A stretch of 64,000 bases of DNA from Saprospiraceae bacterium. GTDB lineage: Bacteria > Bacteroidota > Bacteroidia > Chitinophagales > Saprospiraceae. The stretch covers positions 186,001 to 250,000 of the forward strand of contig JADKBO010000003.1 in assembly GCA_016715105.1 (NCBI GenBank), written 5' to 3'. The position numbers were made by a program, and so were the translations under genes. Positions 9,414 to 17,545 of this stretch are shown one piece after another. Position 1 is the first letter of the stretch; the number at the start of each line of letters is the position of its first letter. The notes below the pieces were generated by a model. That model was not told the DNA's origin. It did no database searches and saw only the letters and a list, made by a program, of their open reading frames with translations.

Positions 9414-11374
9414 ATCGGGTAGGATGGGGCTCTCGCCCCAGTCCTCCCACACCACCTGGCATACGTCCTACGTACCAAGGCGGTTTCTATGAAGTTTTAC
9501 CAGTCATAGTTGTTAATAGCGATCTTAGACCATTTTCTTCAAAGTAACTTTTTCCATTGCTTGCGATATAGGCAGGTAAATTGTTTTCCTCCACCATCCT
9601 TCTGATCGCCAATAGGCTCGTCTCAACAGTAGTTCTCTTTTACTCCCAATGTGCGCAAGAACCTCACTAGTCCTATCGTGCGTTTGCATTGTTTAAGTCT
9701 ATAGCACCTCAACCTCCTTCTTATCCATCCATCTATATCCCTAATTCCTGCTAGCCATCGATTTGCCAAGCTGTAGTAATTTCCGTATCCTACTATCAGT
9801 TTGTTTAGCTCTTTGATTATTGCCTCAAATTTTACTCCACGGTTTCGTTTTGTAATTTTTATCACCTTCTTCTTTAGCCTTTCTATTGATTTGTTTGATA
9901 CTTTTATTCCTCCGCCCTCTAGTATTGTGTATCCTAGGAATTTCACTTCGCTACATCTTCTTACTCCACTCTTTTGGCTATTTACTTTTAGTTTTAGTTT
10001 CCTCTCTATGTAGTCTACCACTGAGACCATTACTCTCTCTCCTGCTTTCTCACTTTTCACATATATGTTACAGTCATCTGCATATCGACAGAATCGGTGC
10101 CCTCTTTGTTCTAACTCCTTATCCAGTTCATCTAATACTATATTCGATAATAGTGGTGATAAGGGACCTCCTTGCGGTGACCCACTTATGCGCTGCTCCG
10201 TTATCCCTTCTATATCCATCAGACCTGCTTCCAGATATTTTCTGATTAGTTTCAATAACACCTTGTCTCCTATTCCTTTGGATAGCCTTTGCATCAGTCT
10301 ATCGTGCGGTATGCTATCAAAGTATTTCTCAAGGTCTATATCTACTACCCATTCATAACCTTCCCTCACATATTCTGATGCTTGTTCTATTGCCATGTGA
10401 GCACTCTTCCCTTTCCTAAATCCATAACTATGCTCACTAAAGTGCTTGTCATATAGTTTACTTAGTTCTTGGTGGATTGCCTGTTGTATTATTCGGTCCT
10501 GTATCGTCGGTATACCTAAGATCCGCTTTCCTCCTCCTTCCTTCTCGATCTCTACCTTCCTAACTTCGCTCACTTGGTATTTGCTTTCCAGTATTTGCTC
10601 TTTTAGTTTTGTATAGTGCTCTCCGAACCAGCTTATGCTCTCTTCTATACTTTTCCCGTCAACTCCACACGATCCTTTGTTGGATTTTACTTGTTTGATC
10701 GCTTTGTTTACATTGTCATAGTCTAAAATTTTGGTTAACAAATCTCCTGTAGAATGTCGTTGTTCTTCTAGTGCCGAAATGTAGTCTACTCTATTAGTCG
10801 CCTTCCCAGTCTCGCTGTTTTGACCATCTAATAGCGGTCTGCCATCTTTATCAAACATTGATGTCTGATAACTTTTGTCTTTCCTTTTCTGTTTCATTCT
10901 ACTTTTTTTACGCTTACTTTAAGTTTCGCATTCTTTCATAAATTCAGCCCTTCTGATTTTGTGAGTCCTCAGACCGTTTCTTCTATTAGTCCGCTCGTTT
11001 CTGTCATACTATGGCCTCTGCTGACTTCTCACCACCATTCAATACAAATCTCTTGCATCTTATCCCTTTTATGGTAGGTGATGAGATCTCCTAGGGTAAA
11101 CTTCTTCTCCTTATAGTTTGGTTGCGCTAAATTTATTGAAACAGATACGATCAACTATTGGGCTCTCGTGACCTAAGGCTCACTTTCCCTCTGTTTCAAC
11201 CTACTATTTAGTTTCTTTTCGTCACAACCAACTATTGCCTCCAGCTTCCTTCAGATTCTACCTCACGATAGACACCCTTGCTCTTGACTTTCAGATTCCG
11301 GTTGAGCGGCTCCTTAGGGACTTTGATCTTCCTTTGAAGATCTCCTTTTAGGTAGAGATGTATGCCTAGCACAC
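9414..11374 (-). mobile_element. Group II intron, full length with readable ends
   Basis: On the minus strand the intron starts GTGTGC at 11374 and ends CCTACCCGAT at 9414, 1961 nt in all. Domain I is recognisable from GTGTCTATCGTGAGGTAG and the following ATCTGAAGGAAGC. Domains V/VI are at about 9415-9495: ACCGCCTTGGTACG, AGGA, CGTATGCCAGGTGG, TGTGGGAGGACTGGGGC and GAGCCCCATCCTACCCGAT. The candidate EBS1, CTAAATAG (+ strand 11204-11211), pairs in 7 of 8 positions with IBS1, CCATTTAG, the last eight bases of the 5' exon (+ strand 11375-11382), which supports the 5' boundary. The 3' exon is only five bases from the IS1182 end. The 5' exon has a small hairpin (GAGGC-ata-GCCTC). Confidence 0.85.
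9623..10897 (-). CDS. ltrA: Group II intron-encoded reverse transcriptase/maturase
   Basis: 424 residues in the main frame. RT domains are clear: IQDRIIQQAIHQELSKLYDKHFSEHSYGFRKGKSAHMAIEQA, VVDIDLEKYFDSIPHD, the SGSPQGGPLSPLLSNIVLDELD block and the catalytic FCRYADD. A maturase (X) domain follows. No HNH endonuclease is visible. The frame stops at 9623 after LRTLGVKENYC, but other frames continue with RAYWRSEGWWRKTIYLP and then SYFEENGLRSLL to a stop at 9487-9489, the usual C-terminus of this family, so one or two indels truncate the reading. The product would splice the intron and drive retrohoming. Confidence 0.85.
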   Translation of the reverse strand: MKQKRKDKSYQTSMFDKDGRPLLDGQNSETGKATNRVDYISALEEQRHSTGDLLTKILDYDNVNKAIKQVKSNKGSCGVDGKSIEESISWFGEHYTKLKEQILESKYQVSEVRKVEIEKEGGGKRILGIPTIQDRIIQQAIHQELSKLYDKHFSEHSYGFRKGKSAHMAIEQASEYVREGYEWVVDIDLEKYFDSIPHDRLMQRLSKGIGDKVLLKLIRKYLEAGLMDIEGITEQRISGSPQGGPLSPLLSNIVLDELDKELEQRGHRFCRYADDCNIYVKSEKAGERVMVSVVDYIERKLKLKVNSQKSGVRRCSEVKFLGYTILEGGGIKVSNKSIERLKKKVIKITKRNRGVKFEAIIKELNKLIVGYGNYYSLANRWLAGIRDIDGWIRRRLRCYRLKQCKRTIGLVRFLRTLGVKENYC

Positions 11375-11444
11375 CTAAATGGTTCGAGGCTATGCCTCTT
11401 TTTTTGAATTAATTTCTGCCTCCCTACCTCCAAAAGAAATAAAA

Positions 11445-11869
11445 GAACCAGCGGTTCGACCATTATAGTAACCATGGATTTCAATCCATTGCCACAAATA
11501 AAAAGACAATTAGAGTTCCATAGGAACGACCCATATAAACGCCACCGCCTTTTAATACCAAAATCAATAAACAACTCCCAGCGGAATGCGAACTTCAGTT
11601 CGCAGCAATACATTCTGCCAAATCAATTTGGCAGTCCACAAAGCTCTGTAAAAATCAATTTGACTCTCCGCGAAACTCTTAAGAAAACTCTTCCCAACGG
11701 TTAAGTCTTGTGGAATGCGAACTTCAGTTCGCAGCAAGAAACTCTCTCAGCCAAATCAATTTGGCTTTCCACAAAACACGGACGAAATTCATTTCGCAAC
11801 GGCTTCTATTGAAAATAAAAAAGAACCAGCGGTTCGACCCATATAGTAACCATGGATTTCAATCCATGG
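11445..11869. repeat. Second cluster of short palindromic repeats, including an uninterrupted unit
   Basis: Units in order: GAACCAGCGGTTC (11445-11457), a variant of CCATGGATTTCAATCCATGG (11472-11491), GTTCCATAGGAAC (11515-11527), GCGAACTTCAGTTCGC (11588-11603), GCCAAATCAATTTGGC (11617-11632), GCGAACTTCAGTTCGC (11717-11732), GCCAAATCAATTTGGC (11750-11765), CGAAATTCATTTCG (11783-11796), GAACCAGCGGTTC (11823-11835) and CCATGGATTTCAATCCATGG (11850-11869). The stretch 11445-11540 is an 'empty' copy of the arrangement that is interrupted by an IS element further right. Confidence 0.8.
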
Positions 11870-11870
11870 C

Positions 11871-13591
11871 CTAGAGTTTGGCTATTTACTAGACACTTAA
11901 AAAAAAACTTGGTCATAATTAGGAATTATGGCCTTTTTTTTAGATTTTTATATCTAGTTAAATGACTAGATATGGGATATCCGACTAAAATTCAGCTCAT
12001 TAAAAGAGCTAATAGCGAACAGTGGTATGTTAACTTTCCAGCCGCTGTTGCTCAGGCTATTGAGTTTCAAAAGGGGAAGTGGTGGAATGGATTATTGATG
12101 ACCATCAAAGATTGGTTCTGCAAAGAAGTGATCTGGCCGTGAGATCTTAAAAAAACTACCTCCGAAAACTTAAGAGGCAATTCGGTTCTTTATTCTCACA
12201 ATGCAAGGGAGCTTTTAATCAATCAAGAGTTTGGAAAAGAGCTTTTGACCTTGCAGAGGGATTACTCGGTTGTGTAGGCAAGAGTACAGTCAGTGGTATG
12301 ATAACTGCCACGGGTCAACAGTTTAAAGATTGGTGCAGCATATCGTCTTTTTCAGGGTGATAGAATGAATACCGAAAAGCTCTTTTCTGTCATTCGTAAG
12401 AATGTTGTAGATACCATCTGTCCAGAAGAGGAGGAGATATACGCACATATGGATGATACACTTTTAGAAAATCGGGTAAGAAAGTAAGTGGAGTTAAATG
12501 GATGAGAGATCCACTTGGACCTCCGTTCCAAACAAACCTTGTCCTTGGCCAACGTTTTATTCAGGTGTCACTTTCTTTATTTGCCAAGATGGACACTGTA
12601 CAGACAACAAATATCCTGGTAAGTCTTCAACATTGTCCCTGTACACCTAAGCCAAAAAGATAGTTCACCTGAAGAACTGATCCTTTCAAAGAATTACAGA
12701 AAAATCAAAGCTAAGCGTAATTGGAGCTCAACAGATATCGGCCCTAAGGAAAAGCTTAAATGAAGAGGAGTACAATGAAAAAAATCTTGTAGTAAGTGTC
12801 GATGGGAGTTACACCAATGAATCTGTGTTGAAAGCCTTGGACGAGAAAGTTGTAATAATAGGAAGAGTACGTAAAGATTGTAAACTTCACCAGACTCCTA
12901 CCTTAACTCAAAATGGTAAAGTAGGTAGAAACCGAGTCTATGGGACTGCACTACCTACTCCAGAATGCATTCGTCAATCTGATCAATATGAGTGGCGAGA
13001 TGTAAAAGCCTGGGCGACAGGTAAAATTCACACTTTCCAAATCAAAACCATAGATGCAGTAAGATGGAGGAAAGCAGGAGGCCAAGACATGAGATTAGTT
13101 ATTATAAGACCAATTGGCTACAGACTCACAAAGCAATCGAAATTATTGTATAAAGAGCCAGCATATCTTATTTGCACTTCAGTAAAGCTACCTGTCGAAA
13201 AACTGCTTCAAGCATATTTATGGAGATGGGGAATTGAGGTAAATTTTAGAGACCAAAAAACACTACTTGGATGTGGACAAGCTCAGGTGAAAAGAAATCC
13301 CATGCAGTAAAGTTCCACAATTTGTCACCGCTGTTTATTCAATGCTACTCTTGGCATCATCACAGGCAAAGATAATTGACCTACCCAGACCAAAATGGTA
13401 TACAAATTGAAAACTCAACGAACAACTACACAAGACCTATTAAACCAATTTAAGGCTATCAAATGGACAGATTCAATCAAAATCAATTTCTCCGACTTCG
13501 TTATGATGGAAAATAAACAACGAAGTGCAAAAAATAATCCTATTCATTCGCTTTCTAGTTTGTTTTATACTCGAAATTAGCCAAACTCGAG
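11871..13591 (+). mobile_element. IS4-superfamily (IS701-like) element, copy 1
   Basis: Ends are CTAGAGTTTGGCTA at 11871 and the complement-type TAGCCAAACTCGAG ending at 13591, an imperfect inverted repeat with a perfect AGTTTGGCTA core. The element is 1721 bp and nearly identical to copy 2 (13770-15502), in the same orientation about 180 bp away. Both flanks carry the palindrome CCATGGATTTCAATCCATGG (11850-11869 and 13593-13612). Confidence 0.75.
11972..13580 (+). pseudogene. IS4/IS701-like transposase, copy 1, frameshifted
   Basis: Same protein as in copy 2 but with more indels. The C-terminal part contains the IS4-superfamily YREK signature Y-x2-R-x3-E-x6-K as YLWRWGIEVNFRDQK, inside a piece that opens with LKALDEKVVIIGRVRKD. 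A catalytic Asp is in VSVDGSYTNESVLK and another in HMDDTL. Relative to copy 2 single bases are missing at several points, for example in the ATTGAGTTTCAA region, the A-run at about 12150 and after GCTCAGGTGA near 13290. As read it cannot make a full transposase. Confidence 0.7.
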
Positions 13592-13592
13592 A

Positions 13593-13768
13593 CCATGGAT
13601 TTCAATCCATGGCCACAAATAAAAATAGTACCAGAGTTCTATAGGAACGACCCATATAAACGCCATCGCTTTCTTTATCAATACTCAAAAAATCAGGCCC
13701 ATATTCTATCAAAATAAAAAAGAACCAACGGTTCGACCAATATCGTAACCATGGATTTCAATCCATGG
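13593..13768. repeat. Palindromic repeats between the two IS copies
   Basis: CCATGGATTTCAATCCATGG (13593-13612), GTTCTATAGGAAC (13636-13648), GAACCAACGGTTC (13722-13734) and CCATGGATTTCAATCCATGG (13749-13768). This is the right half of one repeat unit followed by the left half of the next, as expected if each IS interrupts a separate unit. Confidence 0.8.
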
Positions 13769-13769
13769 C

Positions 13770-15502
13770 CTAGAGTTTGGCTATTTACTAGACACTTAAA
13801 AAACTTGGTCGTAATTAGGAATTATGGCCTTTTTTTTAGATTTTTATATCTAGTTAAATAACTAGATATGGGATATCCGACTAAAATTCAGCTCATTAAA
13901 AGAGCTAATAGCGAACAGTGGTATGTTAATTTTCCAGCCGCTGTTGCTCAGGCTATTGAGTTTCAACAAGGGGAAGTGGTGGAATGGATTATTGATGACC
14001 ATCAAAGATTGGTTCTGCAAAGAAGTGATCTGGCCGTGAAGGATCTTAAAAAAAAACTACCTCCGAAAACTTAAGAGAGGCATTCGGTTCTTTATTCTCA
14101 CAATGCAAGGGAGCTTTTAATCAATCAAGAGTTTGGAAAAGAGCTTTTGACCTTGCAGAGGGATTACTCGGTTGTGTAGGCAAGAGTACGGTCACTGGTA
14201 TGATAACTGCCACGGGTCAACAGTTTAAAGATTGGTCGGCAGCATATCGTCTTTTTCAGGGTGATAGAATGAATACCGAAAAGCTCTTTTCTGTCATTCG
14301 TAAGAATGTTGTAGATACCATCTGTCCAGAAGAGGAGGAGATATACGCACATATGGATGATACACTTTTTAGAAAATCGGGTAAGAAAGTAAGTGGAGTT
14401 AAATGGATGAGAGATCCACTTGGACCTCCGTTCCAAACAAACCTTGTCCTTGGCCAACGTTTTATTCAGGTGTCACTTTCTTTATTTTCCAAGATGGACA
14501 CCGTACAGACAACAAATATCCCGGTAAGTCTTCAACATTGTCCCTGTACACCTAAGCCCAAAAAGATAGTTCACCTGAAGAACAGATCCTTTTCAAAGAA
14601 TTACTGAAAAAATCAAAGCTAAGCGTAATTGGAGCTCAACAGATATCGGCCCTAAGGAAAAGCTTAAATGAAGAGGAGTACAATGAAAAAAATCTTGTAG
14701 TAAGTGTCGATGGAAGTTACACCAATGAATCTGTTTTGAAAGCCTTGGACGAGAAAGTTGTAATAATAGGAAGAGTACGTAAAGATTGTAAACTTCACCA
14801 AACTCCTACCTTAACTGAAAATGGTAAAGTAGGTAGAAACCGAGTCTATGGGACTACACTACCTACTCCAGAATGCATCCGTCAATCTGATCAATATGAG
14901 TGGCGAGATGTAAAAGCTTGGGCGACAGGCAAAATTCACACTTTCCAAATCAAAACCATAGATACAGTAAGATGGAGGAAAGCAGGAGGCCAAGACATGA
15001 GATTAGTTATTATAAGACCAATTGGCTACAGACTCACAAAGCAATCGAAATTATTGTATAAAGAGCCAGCATATCTTATTTGCACTTCAGTAAAGCTACC
15101 TGTCGAAAAACTGCTTCAAGCATATTTATGGAGATGGGGAATTGAGGTAAATTTTAGAGACCAAAAAACACTACTTGGATGTGGACAAGCTCAAGTGAGA
15201 AAAGAAATCCCATGCAGTAAAGTTCCACAATTTGTCACCGCTGTTTATTCAATGCTACTCTTGGCATCATCACAGGCAAAGATAATTGACCTACCCAGAC
15301 CAAAATGGTATACAAAATTGAAAACCCAACGAACAACCACACAAGACCTATTAAACCAATTTAAGGCTATCAAATGGACAGATTCAATCAAAATCAATTT
15401 CTCCGACTTCGTTATGATGGAAAATAAACAACGAAATGCAAAAAATAATCCTATTCATTCGCTTTCTAGTTTGTTTTATACACGAAATTAGCCAAACTCG
15501 AG
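13770..15502 (+). mobile_element. IS4-superfamily (IS701-like) element, copy 2
   Basis: CTAGAGTTTGGCTA at 13770 and TAGCCAAACTCGAG ending at 15502 bound a 1733-bp element. It is 12 bp longer than copy 1 because copy 1 lacks scattered single bases. Left flank CCATGGATTTCAATCCATGG (13749-13768), right flank a degenerate version (15504-15523). Confidence 0.75.
13868..15491 (+). pseudogene. IS4/IS701-like transposase, copy 2 (three frames)
   Basis: The first 68 codons (13868-14074) encode an AbrB/SpoVT-like module: QWYVNFPAAVAQAIEFQQGEVVEWIIDDHQRLVLQR. They end just past an A9 run (14048-14056), from which a -1 shift would continue into LREAFGSLFSQCKGAFNQSRVWKRAFDLAEGLLG and the MDDTLFRKSGKKVSG catalytic block up to 14607. 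A second shift at an A5 run near 14562 is needed to reach SSPEEQILFKELLKKSKLSVIGAQQ, VVSVDGSYTN and the YREK motif YLWRWGIEVNFRDQK, ending at 15491. The first break could be programmed frameshifting or a separate small gene; the second looks like a lost A but is shared by both copies. Confidence 0.65.
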
Positions 15503-15503
15503 A

Positions 15504-15559
15504 CCCAGGATTTCAATCCATGGCCACAAATAAAAATAGTACCAGAGTTCCATAGGAAC
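15504..15559. repeat. Palindromic repeats right of IS copy 2
   Basis: A degenerate copy of the 20-bp palindrome (15504-15523) and GTTCCATAGGAAC (15547-15559), continuing into the shared CGACCCATATAAACGCC tail that also follows the other copies. Confidence 0.7.
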
Positions 15560-15645
15560 GACCCATATAAACGCCTGCGCTTTTTAATACCACTACCCAA
15601 ATTACAATTCAAAACTTTAATAAACCCAATCCCTATATTTTGCCT

Positions 15646-15653
15646 TAACTTTG
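15646..15653 (+). promoter_or_regulatory. Possible -7 box of mnmE
   Basis: TAACTTTG matches the TAnnTTTG consensus and lies 32 bp before the ATG of mnmE. No good TTG/TTTG -33 element sits at the right distance, so support is moderate. Confidence 0.4.
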
Positions 15654-15685
15654 CCACCTTTAATTTCAAGATAACTTGCACGCGT

Positions 15686-17089
15686 ATGAACATCAATCTG
15701 GACGACACCATAGTTGCCCTCTCCACCCCACCCGGCGAAGGAGCCATTGGGGTGATCAGACTTTCTGGAAAAGATGCCATTGGCATTACCAACGATTTAT
15801 TTCGAGGTAGAAATTTGCTGGAAGTAGAAGCAAATACCCTCCACTTCGGGAAAATTGTTGCCGGCGCAAACGAACAGGTCATTGATGAAGTCGTGGTAGG
15901 TGTTTTTAAAGGTCCTCGGTCATATACTGGCGAAGAAATCATTGAGATTTCTTGCCATGGTTCTCCTTATATATTACAGAAGGTATTGAGTTTGTGTCTA
16001 AAAGGTGGAGCAAGGATGGCCAATCGAGGAGAATTCACCATGCGGGCATTCCTAAATGGCAAAATGGACCTGTCCCAAGCGGAAGCAGTGGCCGACTTGA
16101 TCGCCTCCAAGTCAGAAGAACGCCACCACTTAGCTATGAAGCAAATGCGCAAAGGATTCTCCAATGAGATCAGCAGTTTACGCCAGGAATTGATCGACTT
16201 TGCGGCCATGATAGAATTAGAGCTCGACTTCAGCGAGGAAGACGTAGCCTTTGCTGACCGGGAAAAACTCAAAGAATTGGTCGAGCAGATCAATCAAGTA
16301 ATCAACAAGTTGAGGGATTCTTTCCACCTCGGGAATGTGATCAAAAATGGTGTGACAACAGTAATTGCTGGTAGACCCAATGCCGGTAAATCTACCCTAC
16401 TCAATGCCCTACTCAATGAAGATCGAGCCATTGTCTCAGAAATCGCAGGGACCACCAGAGACACCATCGAAGAAACCCTCAACATCAATGGCATCGAATT
16501 TAGGCTCATTGACACAGCGGGTATTCGGGAAGCCCATGATCAAATCGAAAGTATCGGCGTAGAAAAAACTTTTGAAAAAATCCAAAAATCCACCATCGTT
16601 GTTTACGTTTTTGACGTCACGATTACAGACCCAGAACAACTTTGGCAAGAATTGGACTACACCGTCACACAGACCAGGACAGATGGCATCAATCTGCTTT
16701 GCGTTGCCAATAAAATGGACCTCAATCCATACATCAAACCAACTTCCTATTACAAAGAAGGATTGGTCGACGCCCAAAACATCATCACCTGTTCGGCACT
16801 CAATCAGATGAACATCGAGTACATCAAATCTAAACTTTACGACATGGTAGTAGCCGATCCCGAAATGCTCGACCAAACCATCGTTTCAAACACTAGACAT
16901 TACGAGGCCTTGAGTCAAGCCCGAGAAAGTCTGGATGCGGTTGTAGATGGATTGATGAGTGGTGTCACCGCTGATTTTATAGCCATGGACATCAAAAGGG
17001 CTTTGTATCATTTGGGTGAAATTACTGGGGAGATCTCGAATGAGGATTTGTTGGATAGTATATTTACTAGGTTTTGTATTGGGAAGTAA
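15686..17089 (+). CDS. mnmE: tRNA modification GTPase MnmE
   Basis: 467 residues, normal length. The N-terminal folate-binding domain begins MNINLDDTIVALSTPPGEGAIGVIRLSG. The G domain has the P-loop GRPNAGKST at 229-237, a G3 motif DTAGIRE, and G4 NKMD. The C-terminus ends FTRFCIGK, with the invariant cysteine of the C-[ILV]-G-K tail. With MnmG it installs the cmnm5/nm5 group on the wobble uridine of certain tRNAs. The reading frame is intact, in contrast to the neighbouring mobile region, and it marks the left edge of conserved chromosome before the defence island. Confidence 0.97.
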   Translation: MNINLDDTIVALSTPPGEGAIGVIRLSGKDAIGITNDLFRGRNLLEVEANTLHFGKIVAGANEQVIDEVVVGVFKGPRSYTGEEIIEISCHGSPYILQKVLSLCLKGGARMANRGEFTMRAFLNGKMDLSQAEAVADLIASKSEERHHLAMKQMRKGFSNEISSLRQELIDFAAMIELELDFSEEDVAFADREKLKELVEQINQVINKLRDSFHLGNVIKNGVTTVIAGRPNAGKSTLLNALLNEDRAIVSEIAGTTRDTIEETLNINGIEFRLIDTAGIREAHDQIESIGVEKTFEKIQKSTIVVYVFDVTITDPEQLWQELDYTVTQTRTDGINLLCVANKMDLNPYIKPTSYYKEGLVDAQNIITCSALNQMNIEYIKSKLYDMVVADPEMLDQTIVSNTRHYEALSQARESLDAVVDGLMSGVTADFIAMDIKRALYHLGEITGEISNEDLLDSIFTRFCIGK

Positions 17090-17545
17090 AGGGGAAAAGC
17101 AAGTGGATTTGTCAAGTCATTACTTTACTTTTTAGGTAGTATTGTCAATGTATTGCTTTACATTATTTTGATACAAGCTTCTATTGAGATCCCTCTTAAT
17201 GAATTGTCAATTTTTGGTGCAACCTGTCAAAATATACCTACTATTAAGTTTAGGCTCAGTTAGTTCGAACCTGTCATTCAGGTTGATAGGAGCTCTCTTT
17301 TATCCTGTCTAAAGCATAGTTATATTTTACAATGAAATTAAGCACATTTAAAAACTTTCTATTTTTCTACGCTATTACCTTCTTTACTTATATTTGACAG
17401 GCCAAGAAAATAAAAACAAATTTTAGAAGTGGAACAAAATGGGTTGCTGACCTTATGGATAACCAACAACCAGCTGGAACCTTTTAAAAAAGAAAGTTAA
17501 ACACATATTTCACATAGAGTACATCACAAAAGAATTCAGAAATAA
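17090..17545. other. Intergenic region between mnmE and the defence island
   Basis: No coding gene is supported. Around 17267-17312 there are two adjacent short inverted repeats (AACCTG-tcatt-CAGGTT, then AGGA ... TCCT arms). A TATATTTG at 17389-17396 resembles a -7 box but has no -33 partner and lies about 150 bp from the next start. Confidence 0.4.

Noticed and set aside
9801..10358. Plus-strand reading frames of 70-119 codons inside the intron
   Set aside because: They are antisense to the reverse transcriptase, with no domain and a composition typical of shadows.
11050..11374. Class C group II intron inserted after a terminator
   Set aside because: The 5' exon has a small hairpin but no T-run before the intron, and EBS1 pairs over eight bases, so class C is not supported.
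15466..15942. Minus-strand frame of 158 codons overlapping the mnmE start
   Set aside because: It is the reverse complement of mnmE and repeat DNA; no domain is visible.
17255..17320. tRNA-like GTTCGAAC stretch in the gap after mnmE
   Set aside because: No acceptor stem or anticodon arm can be formed around it.
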